A DNA stretch of 64,000 nt from Echinicola rosea (GTDB lineage Bacteria > Bacteroidota > Bacteroidia > Cytophagales > Cyclobacteriaceae), in NCBI RefSeq assembly GCF_005281475.1, contig NZ_CP040106.1, positions 2,446,501-2,510,500 of the forward strand, in the 5' to 3' direction. The notes under the pieces were generated by a model. That model saw only the letters and a list, made by a program, of their open reading frames with translations, made no database searches and was not told where the DNA came from. Made by a program: the position numbers and the translations under genes. Shown here piece after piece: positions 27,779 through 34,996 of the stretch; position 1 is the stretch's first letter; each line of letters begins with the position of its first letter.

Positions 27779-29329
27779 ATGAATATGAACAAGATTAATT
27801 ACATAGGGCTATTACTGCTATTGATTGCTTTTTCCTGTGCCAATAAAAAGACTACAACCCACGAGGAAGAGCAGTTGACTGCCAAGAAACCTAATGTCCT
27901 TTTGATCTATACGGATGATTTGGGTTATGGGGATGTGGCCAAGTATGGAGGGCAAATCCCCACGCCCAACATCGATAAATTAGCAGCAGAAGGGTTGCTG
28001 TTTACCAATGCATATGCCACTGCAGCTACGTGTACCCCATCCAGGTATGCGATGCTTACCGGTGAATATGCATGGAGAGCAAAAGGTCGCGGTGTAGCTC
28101 CAGGAGATGCTTCTGCATTGATTCGGCCAGGCCGGGAGACCTTGCCTTCCGTGATGCAGCGGGCAGGCTATAGGACTGGAGTCATTGGTAAATGGCATTT
28201 AGGACTTGGAGGGGATGAAGGTCCCGACTGGAATGGGGAATTAAATCCGGGGCCATTGGAAATTGGCTTCGATTATTCCTTTATTATTCCTGCCACTGGT
28301 GATAGGGTGCCTACGGTCTTTGTGGAGGATCATCACGTGGTAGGACTGGATCCTTCAGATCCTATCGAGGTAAGTTACCGAAAAAAAGTAGGAGACCGCC
28401 CAACAGGCAAAGACCATCCCGAGCTGCTTAAGATGATGTGGTCCCATGGTCATAATCACACCATCGTGAATGGGGTCAGTCGTATTGGTTATATGGCAGG
28501 TGGAGAATCGGCTTTGTGGAGGGACGAGGACTTTGCCCAGACGTTTGTGGATAAGGCCAGCAGGTTTATCACCCAGGATTCTGAAAAGCCATTTTTTCTA
28601 TATTTTGCCACGCATGATATCCATGTACCGCGAATTGCCCATGAGAAATTCCAAGGGGTTTCTGGTTTTGGACCGAGAGGCGATGTGATCGTACAATTGG
28701 ATTGGACAGTGGGTGAGCTGATAAAGCTTCTGAAAGAAAAGGGGCTTGAAGAGAATACCATGATTATTTTTTCCAGTGACAATGGCCCTGTTCTAGACGA
28801 TGGCTATGAAGATAAAGCTAGGGAGCTACTAAGTGACCATAAGCCTTGGGGAGTGCTTAGAGGAGGGAAGTACAGCGCCTTTGAAGCGGGAACAAGGGTG
28901 CCGTTTATTGTAAAATGGCCAGCCCAGGTGCAATCGGGGAAGACCTCTCGTGCGATGGTCAGCCAGGTGGATTTGGTAGGTTCGTTCGCTGGATTTCTGG
29001 GACAGGAGTATAATGCCCAGCATGCCGTGGACACCCAGGACGCTTGGGCTGCCCTCATTGGAGAGGACAGTGAAGGAAGGGAAGGACTGGTGCAGGAAGC
29101 CTTGTTCAGCAATTTGACCTACATCCGGCGTGATGGGTATAAGTTTATCCCTGCAAATAACGGTCCCGATATGGTACCTTGGGGTCCCGTCATTGAAACA
29201 GGATTTGCTGAAAAAGACCAACTGTACAATGTAAAAGAAGATCCAGGAGAGACCGAAGATATCTCCGCGGCATCTCCCGGCATAGTGGATGAGATGAAAT
29301 CTGCCTTGCAGCAGATCAAGGATAAATAA
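27779..29329 (+). CDS. Family S1 formylglycine sulfatase, lipoprotein
   Basis: The 516-residue protein carries a lipoprotein signal with Cys 20 (IAFSCAN) and the sulfatase core: PNVLLIYTDDLGYGDV with D46/D47 as metal ligands, CTPSRYAMLTGEY with the formylglycine Cys at 85, GKWHLG, and SSDNGPV with further metal ligands. The extended segment after the signature (YAWRAKGRGVAPGDAS) is typical of bacterial arylsulfatase-like glycan sulfatases, to my recollection including some 6-O-sulfatases, but the regiospecificity cannot be assigned from sequence alone. It is paralogous to the next gene, 110 bases downstream, and presumably acts in the periplasm or at the membrane on imported oligosaccharides. 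Confidence 0.93.
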   Translation: MNMNKINYIGLLLLLIAFSCANKKTTTHEEEQLTAKKPNVLLIYTDDLGYGDVAKYGGQIPTPNIDKLAAEGLLFTNAYATAATCTPSRYAMLTGEYAWRAKGRGVAPGDASALIRPGRETLPSVMQRAGYRTGVIGKWHLGLGGDEGPDWNGELNPGPLEIGFDYSFIIPATGDRVPTVFVEDHHVVGLDPSDPIEVSYRKKVGDRPTGKDHPELLKMMWSHGHNHTIVNGVSRIGYMAGGESALWRDEDFAQTFVDKASRFITQDSEKPFFLYFATHDIHVPRIAHEKFQGVSGFGPRGDVIVQLDWTVGELIKLLKEKGLEENTMIIFSSDNGPVLDDGYEDKARELLSDHKPWGVLRGGKYSAFEAGTRVPFIVKWPAQVQSGKTSRAMVSQVDLVGSFAGFLGQEYNAQHAVDTQDAWAALIGEDSEGREGLVQEALFSNLTYIRRDGYKFIPANNGPDMVPWGPVIETGFAEKDQLYNVKEDPGETEDISAASPGIVDEMKSALQQIKDK

Positions 29330-29439
29330 TTTCACAAGCAAAGAAAGCATGCAAAAGCGGAAGATAAAGGGCAGGTTTTGACTTTGTTTTTTGGGTAATT
29401 GCACTTATTGAAATTTTGTATAAATAGACCAAGGTGATC

Positions 29440-30972
29440 ATGGAAAAACACATCAAAGGGCTAACATTCGTACTGGTGACGTTGGCGTTGTATTCGTGCA
29501 GTAATGGTGGAAAGAAGGAAAATGCTCCAACTCCTCCGAATATCATTTATATTTTGGCAGATGATATGGGAGTGGGGGATATCCAGGCCTTTAATCCGGA
29601 CGGAAAAATCAAAACGCCCCACCTTGATCAGCTGGCAGCAGATGGCATGCGGTTTACAGATGCGCATACCTCCTCATCGGTCTGTACTCCCACCCGCTAC
29701 GGGATCATGACCGGTCGGTATAACTGGCGTTCAACCTTAAAAAGTGGTGTGCTATGGGGTGATGCGGAAGGATTGATAGACACTGCACGGGCTACGGTTC
29801 CCTCTATTTTACACAACCAAGGATATCATACCGCATATGTTGGAAAATGGCACTTGGGCTGGAACTGGGCACATGACGAAGATGGTAATATCGATTTCAC
29901 CAAACCCATTACCCATAATCCCAATGATAATGGGTTTGACTATGCTTACGGCCATGTGGCCTCTTTGGATATACCGCCTTATGTTTACGTGGAAAATGGA
30001 AAAGTTACCGCCTTACCGGTGGATTCTACGGAAAGCACGGACAAGTACGGTTGGTGGAGGAAAGGGGCGACTGGTGCTGATTTCGATCATGAGGATGTCA
30101 CGCCAAATTTTTTCAGGAGAAGTATAAAATATGTTCAGGATAGGGCTGCTTCGGATAAGCCGTTCTTCTTGTACCTGCCCTTACCATCGCCACATTCTCC
30201 GATCTTACCCACTGCTGAATGGCAGGGAAAAAGTGGCTTAAATCCATATGGAGACTTTGTGATGATGGTGGATGATTATGTGGGGCAGTTGGTAGCTTCG
30301 GTAAAAGAGGCAGGAATTGAGGAAAATACCTTGTTTATTTTTGTCACCGATAATGGGTGTTCCCCTGCCTCCAAACCTGACGAACTGATCGCGAAGGGAC
30401 ATCATCCAAGCGGTCCTTATCGGGGATTTAAAGCGGACATCTACGAAGGAGGTCACAGGGTGCCATTTATCGCTAAGTGGCCCCGGATCATCAAGGCTGG
30501 GACAGTAAACACTCAGACCATCTGCACCACAGATCTAATGGCCACGTGTGCAGAGATCGTGGGATATCAGCTCAAGGACGATGAAGGAGAGGATAGCTAC
30601 AGCTTATTGCCGCTTTTTGAAGGCCAGGATCTTTCTCAACCATTTCGAGAAGCCACCGTTCACCACTCCATTAATGGTAGTTTTGCGATCCGGAAGGGTG
30701 ATTGGAAGCTGGCCATGTGCCCAGGATCAGGAGGATGGAGCTTTCCGACACCCAAGGAAGTGAAGGAGATGGATTCCCTGCCTCCGGTTCAGCTGTATAA
30801 CTTGAAAGAAGATCCCGCTGAAACCAATAATCTTCAGTCGACGTATCCGGCAAAAGTAGAAGAATTAAAGCAGTTATTGACCCAATACATTACCGAAGGG
30901 CGAAGTACATCTGGCAAACCACAGACGAATGATGGGAATGGTGTCTGGGACCAATTGTGGTGGATGAAGTAA
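29440..30972 (+). CDS. Family S1 formylglycine sulfatase, lipoprotein
   Basis: The protein has about 510 residues from ATG 29440 (a GTG two codons earlier is in frame). The lipobox Cys is residue 20 (ALYSCSN). Motifs are PNIIYILADDMGVGDI (D41/D42), CTPTRYGIMTGRYNWR with formylglycine Cys 82, GKWHLGWNW and VTDNGCSP. It resembles the preceding sulfatase in architecture but differs in the substrate-facing segments, so the pair may remove sulfates from different positions. It is the last gene of the polysaccharide region on this strand; the next gene is convergent and separated by a strong terminator. Confidence 0.93.
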   Translation: MEKHIKGLTFVLVTLALYSCSNGGKKENAPTPPNIIYILADDMGVGDIQAFNPDGKIKTPHLDQLAADGMRFTDAHTSSSVCTPTRYGIMTGRYNWRSTLKSGVLWGDAEGLIDTARATVPSILHNQGYHTAYVGKWHLGWNWAHDEDGNIDFTKPITHNPNDNGFDYAYGHVASLDIPPYVYVENGKVTALPVDSTESTDKYGWWRKGATGADFDHEDVTPNFFRRSIKYVQDRAASDKPFFLYLPLPSPHSPILPTAEWQGKSGLNPYGDFVMMVDDYVGQLVASVKEAGIEENTLFIFVTDNGCSPASKPDELIAKGHHPSGPYRGFKADIYEGGHRVPFIAKWPRIIKAGTVNTQTICTTDLMATCAEIVGYQLKDDEGEDSYSLLPLFEGQDLSQPFREATVHHSINGSFAIRKGDWKLAMCPGSGGWSFPTPKEVKEMDSLPPVQLYNLKEDPAETNNLQSTYPAKVEELKQLLTQYITEGRSTSGKPQTNDGNGVWDQLWWMK

Positions 30973-31118
30973 TAAAAAAATACAAGCCTTTTCCTTTAAA
31001 ATTACTTGGTTGGCAAATATAGTATCAATATTGGAGAACTTAATTAGTGCAAAAGCCCTTATTTTACATTAATTTGAATCCTAAATCATTTAATGGGTTT
31101 TATTAGGGTTTGAAAGGT

Positions 31119-31150
31119 AAAAATCCCCGGACAATATTCCGGGGATTTTT
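31119..31150. terminator. Bidirectional terminator
   Basis: A 13-bp perfect stem (31119-31131 and 31138-31150, core ATCCCCGGA / TCCGGGGAT) with a 6-base loop and A/T tails lies between the convergent sulfatase and the secreted helical protein. It ends two bases from the stop of the minus-strand gene. Confidence 0.85.
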
Positions 31151-31152
31151 TA

Positions 31153-31629
31153 TTAGTCCATTTCACCAATAAACGGAAGTTCTTCCTGCATGGCATTGCG
31201 GATGGTGGAGTGAATATAATCATCTACCTGCATAAACTTTGCTGCATCCATGGCACTGGTTGCTTTTTTAAATTTCTTATAGTATTTCGCGTGAAGTTTG
31301 GTCAGTTTTAGGGAATTGCTCAAGGTTCTTTTAGCCAAATTGTCTGCCTCGTCTTCATCCAAGGTCGAATAATTGTCCAAATATTCGTTGGCGATTAGAA
31401 TTCGCTCTCGGGCGATGGCTTTTCGTTCATCTTCATAGTCTTGGTACACATGCCAAAAAGCGGGCTGGTCAGTTTCTGATAAGTCCATGTAGTTTTCGAT
31501 CAACGTTTTCTTTTCCATACCGAATTCTGCTTGGATAAGTTGGATTTCTTCGTCTGCGGTCATTTGTGCATGGACGAGTACAGGGAAAAAAAGTAAGGTG
31601 GCGAAAATCAGGTGTTTGAAATTTTTCAT
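31153..31629 (-). CDS. Secreted helical protein of unknown function
   Basis: The 158-residue protein has a clear signal peptide (1-21, ending VHAQ) and a mature part that looks almost wholly alpha-helical and charged (EEIQLIQAEFGMEKKTL, YQDYEDERKAIARER, KLHAKYYKKFKKA). The size, export and helix pattern recall periplasmic Spy/CpxP-like proteins, but I see no LTxxQ motif, so that is only a structural hint. It is monocistronic between a terminator and a region of gene decay. I do not recognise a specific family. Confidence 0.75.
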   Translation of the reverse strand: MKNFKHLIFATLLFFPVLVHAQMTADEEIQLIQAEFGMEKKTLIENYMDLSETDQPAFWHVYQDYEDERKAIARERILIANEYLDNYSTLDEDEADNLAKRTLSNSLKLTKLHAKYYKKFKKATSAMDAAKFMQVDDYIHSTIRNAMQEELPFIGEMD

Positions 31630-31733
31630 AATTGAATTGCAGTTTAATATTTCAACTAAGTTAGCCCCGTGATGCCGGATGGTGACTTTTTATGGGGAGC
31701 TGCTTGCCAAAAATGAGGAAATCTTTGCAAGGA

Positions 31734-32230
31734 ATGAATAAAAGAGATTTTATACGGTTGAAGAATTTGGCGCTCTTGGCTTTAGGTTTTGCTTAGATTG
31801 ATAAGTCCTAAGGAAAATGTTGATGACTGGTATGTAAAAGCTTTTTGATTATCCTGTCACATAAATAATGGGATCCAGTAAATTGTGATAAGGGGAGGCA
31901 ACTGTATGGCGTTGGCATGTTTGTATAGTTTTTTTACTGAAAATCTGGGGTTATTATACCCAAAACAGAGAGAATGGTGAAGTATATATGGTTGTTTTTA
32001 ATAGGCCCATCAATGGAGCATTGCGAATAAAAACACCTTCAAAAATTTCTTTGGGGAAGGTCTATGACCTCAACAATCCAAAAAAAACATACACCCCTGA
32101 AGAAATTCACCGCAATGAATATTTTATTCATTTGGACAAGGAGGATTTGACCGCTCCTAAGGTCATTGTCATCAAGCACTTGCGAACCGGAGGTGAAACC
32201 AAAGGGTATGAAAAAGCAAAGACCTGATGA
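31734..32230 (+). pseudogene. Remnant of an exported glycosidase-like gene (possibly GH29 alpha-L-fucosidase)
   Basis: A start-like segment at 31734 encodes MNKRDFIRLKNLALLALGFA, an export signal, then hits TAG at 31794-31796. In another frame just downstream comes SPKENVDDWYVKAF. After a stop-rich gap, a frame open from 31892 to 32227 encodes WGYYTQNRENGEVYMVVFN, NGALRIKTP, HRNEYFIHL and TAPKVIVIKH, ending TAA/TGA at 32230. The tail reads like the C-terminal beta-sandwich of a GH29-type fucosidase or similar hydrolase. The beginning and end of one gene thus appear to survive with the middle deleted. The 79-codon frame from ATG 31988 is probably not an independent gene. The family call is tentative. 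Confidence 0.5.
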
Positions 32231-32335
32231 TATTTAAGGATAACTGAAATTACAGCTTCGTTAAAGTTATCTTTTGATAAAAAAATATAGCCTGTAAATT
32301 CGAGGTGTTAAATAAGTTTATTTAGCGAAAAATTT

Positions 32336-32366
32336 AAGCATGAATCTATTGGTTCATGCTTTTTTT
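32336..32366 (+). terminator. Terminator after the gene remnant
   Basis: AAGCATGAA (32336-32344) and TTCATGCTT (32353-32361) form a 9-bp stem with an 8-base loop followed by a T-run. It separates the gene remnant from the PepSY-like gene cluster. Confidence 0.75.
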
Positions 32367-32410
32367 GAATTTTATTGTTAATTAATAATAGTTTGGCAAG
32401 TTATAATTGT

Positions 32411-32418
32411 TATATTTG
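32411..32418 (+). promoter_or_regulatory. Candidate -7 promoter element of the PepSY-like cluster
   Basis: TATATTTG fits the TAnnTTTG consensus; a TTTG at 32392-32395 lies 15 bases upstream, slightly close for a -33 element. Transcription would start at about 32425, inside the inverted-repeat nest that follows. Confidence 0.4.
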
Positions 32419-32422
32419 TGTC

Positions 32423-32472
32423 TGTAGAAATTCTACAAAGTGTGGATATTATCTACACACATTCCACACTTT
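32423..32472 (+). promoter_or_regulatory. Nested inverted repeats downstream of the promoter
   Basis: TGTAGAA-A-TTCTACA (32423-32437) is a 7-bp palindrome with a one-base centre. It is directly followed by AAAGTGTGGA (32437-32446) and TCCACACTTT (32463-32472), a perfect 10-bp inverted repeat with a 16-base loop. A GTAGAATGTGG echo occurs just after. This could be a protein-binding operator or a 5' leader RNA structure. Confidence 0.5.
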
Positions 32473-32552
32473 AAAACGTAGAATGTGGCTTCTAGGGCTG
32501 ATTTCATAAATGGCACGGGTTATGAACACTTGGTTATCAAATGAAGCAGTAA

Positions 32553-32717
32553 ATGATTAAGCTGAGAAGAAAGGTACTGTTGTTGGTGTTTTTGATTGGT
32601 TTTTTCTTGGTGGCATTAATTGGAGTCACTGGGATGCAATTAAAAAGAGAAGTGGGTAAAGTGACTATAAAGCTTGCTTCCAGCGTACCAAACAACAGTA
32701 TAATGTATCAACCCTAG
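32553..32717 (+). CDS. Small single-pass membrane protein (54 aa), uncertain
   Basis: The frame from ATG 32553 to TAG 32715-32717 encodes a basic N-terminus (MIKLRRK), one strongly hydrophobic segment (about residues 8-27, LLLVFLIGFFLVALIGV) and a short polar tail. It ends 15 bases before the next lipoprotein gene, consistent with co-transcription. It could be a true small membrane protein or the broken N-terminus of a sensor kinase: a neighbouring frame over 32680-32730 reads QRTKQQYNVSTLEDRL. I do not recognise it. Confidence 0.4.
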   Translation: MIKLRRKVLLLVFLIGFFLVALIGVTGMQLKREVGKVTIKLASSVPNNSIMYQP

Positions 32718-32732
32718 AAGACAGATTAACCC

Positions 32733-33104
32733 ATGAAGTTGTTGATGTGTATGAGTGTATTGGGAATGATGCTATTGGCGTCATGTTCCAATCAACGTGA
32801 GAAGGCGAATTCGGATGATGAAAAGCTTCAATCCGAAGAAGCGATGCCGGATATTGATGGGGTGAGTGAACTGCAAACCCCTTCAGATGATGAAGCTCAA
32901 CGAGACGAAATTTCCGAGGGAGAACTTCCTGAAGAGGTGACCAATTTGTTGAAAGATGATTCTCTGCTGTCAGCGCTTCAGCTCAAAAAGGTGTACAAGG
33001 TAATGGAAGATGGAGAAATCTTTTATGACATTGCTTTCGAGACCGACGAGAAGGAGACCATGATGGTATTGATCAGTGAAGAGGGTGAAGTGCTAGAATA
33101 CTAA
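32733..33104 (+). CDS. Small lipoprotein with PepSY-like C-terminal domain
   Basis: The 123-residue lipoprotein has lipobox Cys at about residue 19 (LLASCSN), then an acidic low-complexity linker (about 25-60, many Glu/Asp/Ser) and a compact C-terminal domain (about 65-123) with LPEEVTNLL, LQLKKVYKVMEDG, EIFYDIAFETDEKE and VLISEEGEVLEY. The pattern of an N-terminal helix and strand hairpins matches PepSY-like (PF11396-type) periplasmic domains. The function of these in Bacteroidota is unknown. The next gene, 17 bases away, encodes a shorter protein with the same pattern, so the two look like a tandem duplication. Confidence 0.72.
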   Translation: MKLLMCMSVLGMMLLASCSNQREKANSDDEKLQSEEAMPDIDGVSELQTPSDDEAQRDEISEGELPEEVTNLLKDDSLLSALQLKKVYKVMEDGEIFYDIAFETDEKETMMVLISEEGEVLEY

Positions 33105-33121
33105 ACCAACCCAAAATATAC

Positions 33122-33433
33122 ATGAAAAGAGTAGCTTTCATCATTGCATTGGGCATGATGATGTCCCTAGAAGTGAAAGCCTCGGTGGCGATATCGTCAG
33201 AAGGATCGATAGTCCATTTGCAAGACAGTTTAGAAATTGCTCCTGAGGATTTGCCTCAGGCAATTAAAGATACGATAGACGAGAAGTCTGAGACCAAAGA
33301 TTTAACCATTTCGAAGGCCTATCAGGTGACAGATGAAGAAGGTAATGTCATCTATAAGGTGAAATTCGGAACGGGCGAACAAAGCATCGAAAAGAAATAC
33401 GATGCTGAGGGAAAAATACTAGTAGAGGAGTAG
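33122..33433 (+). CDS. Small secreted PepSY-like protein
   Basis: The 103-residue protein has a signal peptide (about 1-21, MMSLEVKAS) and one PepSY-like domain: LPQAIKDTI, LTISKAYQVTDEEG, NVIYKVKFGTGEQ and KKYDAEGKILVEE. It shares the order helix - strand - strand - EG turn with the upstream lipoprotein but lacks the lipobox and acidic linker. It is probably co-transcribed with it. The function is unknown; related small domains are thought to bind or inhibit other periplasmic proteins, which is inference here. Confidence 0.72.
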   Translation: MKRVAFIIALGMMMSLEVKASVAISSEGSIVHLQDSLEIAPEDLPQAIKDTIDEKSETKDLTISKAYQVTDEEGNVIYKVKFGTGEQSIEKKYDAEGKILVEE

Positions 33434-34219
33434 TAGTTTCTTTTTATTCATGACTAAAGCACCGATTTTTTGAGTCGGTGCTTTCTTATTTTTATCCAAA
33501 ATTGACCAAGCCATATTTCGGATCAAGCGTAAAAGTTGGGAACTGCCAGTTTTCTAAATGGCAGAACCACCGATAAAAAATGCCACAAAGGCACCAATTG
33601 CATGTGGGACCTCGGCTCTATCTGGCGAATAGGGGTCAAGCCGAAAAGTTTGGGGCATGTTACTCTATAATGAAAATTTGCAGTTCCCCCCAGGGCGAGC
33701 ACTTTTAAACTATTAGTAAAGAGATGTCGGCCTGAATTATATAACTTCATGGGCTGGCAAAAGGGATTTGATTTCCCAGGGAGAGAGGTAAAGTACATGG
33801 TACGAAATACGATTTATTCTATCGATGGTAATGTGTATGATGTACACGCGATGGCTAGCCCCAGAGGGGCGGTATATTCGTGTCAAGTCGAAAAGTTCGG
33901 GACTTGTGGAAAGCTTACAACGCAGATGTTTATGATTCGCGCTGATTTTTTTATTAAACGGTAAAAGCCAATTTGTATAGCAAAATCCTTGAAGTTTGGA
34001 GGTGTGAGTGTGGCATCGCTACGGTTACCCTGTCTAGCTGCCCATAGCCGTCAGACTAGCGCATATAGGTTGCTGAAATTCTATATCCTTATTGATGTTT
34101 GTGCTCTATGCAAATGGCGTTAGGGAGATTGCAAATCCCCATTGTCCTGATTCGGGATTACAAATCCCTATCAGCTGTAGCCTTTTAAGGTAGTGGTGAG
34201 TTGAAAGCCCAAATTCACC
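33434..34219. other. Gene-free region with repeat debris
   Basis: This 786-base stretch holds a short hairpin after the PepSY gene (AAGCACCGA / TCGGTGCTT, about 33459-33483), the scrambled MITE relative at 33520-33900, and near 34110-34175 two similar motifs, GATTGCAAATCC and GATTACAAATCC, of a kind common in Bacteroidota intergenic repeats. A 71-codon frame at 33749-33964 lies within repeat sequence and is not credible. Confidence 0.6.
33520..33900. repeat. Scrambled/truncated relative of the MITE-like family
   Basis: The left end GGATCAAGC (33520-33528) and the next 80 or so bases match copies 1 and 3, including GCCAGTTTTCT and ATGCCACAAAGGC. Then the match breaks. End-like motifs recur inside: GGTCAAGCCGAAAAGTTTGGGG from 33634 and GTCAAGTCGAAAAGTTCGGG from 33882. 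The shared block GCTAGCCCCAGAGGGGC is at about 33854. No matching right end was found, so this is a composite or decayed copy. Confidence 0.65.
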
Positions 34220-34996
34220 TTAATTGGATCGCTGTCGGATGATTTCATAGATTAGTACGCCGCTGGCCACTGATACATTAAGGCTTTCGATATGACCGGC
34301 CATGGGAATGCTGACAAATTCATCACTGAGTTCCATCAGGTCGTCGGATATACCATCTTCCTCAGAGCCCATGATGATGGCCGTAGGTACAGCATAATCC
34401 GCGTCGTACATTTTTCGCTCTGTTTTTTCAGTACAACTGATGATTTTTAGTCCCATCTTTTTGAGGTCTTTGACCATAAAATGGAGATTGCGTGCACGAC
34501 AGACCGGTAAAAAGTTAAGCGCTCCTGCGGAAGTCTTTACGGCATCAGAGTTGATCTGCGCGGCGCCTTTTTCAGGGATAACGATGGCGTGGACACCTGC
34601 GCACTCGGCTGTTCTGGCGATGGCACCAAAATTCCTCACGTCCGTAATCCTATCCAATACCAGGATCAAAGGATCCACACCTTTGGAAAAACACTCTGTA
34701 ATGACATTGTCGATGGAAGCATATTGGATGGCAGACATGTGGGCCACGACACCTTGGTGGTTTTTTCGGGTGATCCTATTCAGCTTGGCCTCAGGAACCC
34801 TTACCACCGGTACCCGCTCTTGTTTCGCTTGACTAAGGAGTTCTTTGATCAGGTCATTGTTAAGCTCTTTGTTGACAAGGATTTTGTCAATATCCTTATG
34901 TGCATGGAGTGCTTCCATCACTGCTCTAGTGCCAAATATGAAATCTTTCTCGTGTGCTCCCTTTTCTATCAGAAAGCCATCTTTCCGCTTCTCCAT
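34220..34996 (-). CDS. rlmB: TrmH/SpoU-family RNA 2'-O-methyltransferase, probably 23S rRNA Gm2251
   Basis: The protein has about 258 residues from ATG 34996 (MEKRKDGFL; the frame opens at 35017). An N-terminal SpoU substrate-binding domain (about 20-95, DFIFGTRAVMEAL, NHQGVVAHM) is followed by a SPOUT catalytic domain with the knot motifs DRITDVRNFGAIARTAE, IIMGSEEDGI and IPMAGHIESLNVSVA. This fits RlmB, which methylates the 2'-O of G2251 in 23S rRNA, though TrmH-family paralogues are hard to separate by eye. The start lies inside the 3' end of the GWxTD gene (28-base overlap), suggesting translational coupling. Confidence 0.85.
   Translation of the reverse strand: MEKRKDGFLIEKGAHEKDFIFGTRAVMEALHAHKDIDKILVNKELNNDLIKELLSQAKQERVPVVRVPEAKLNRITRKNHQGVVAHMSAIQYASIDNVITECFSKGVDPLILVLDRITDVRNFGAIARTAECAGVHAIVIPEKGAAQINSDAVKTSAGALNFLPVCRARNLHFMVKDLKKMGLKIISCTEKTERKMYDADYAVPTAIIMGSEEDGISDDLMELSDEFVSIPMAGHIESLNVSVASGVLIYEIIRQRSN

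Noticed and set aside
31988..32227. 79-codon plus-strand frame as an independent gene
   Set aside because: Its reading frame extends upstream without a start and reads as the C-terminal part of a larger hydrolase, so it is treated as part of a pseudogene.
33749..33964. 71-codon plus-strand frame
   Set aside because: It overlaps MITE-related repeat sequence, including the GCTAGCCCCAGAGGGGC block, and has no recognisable protein features.
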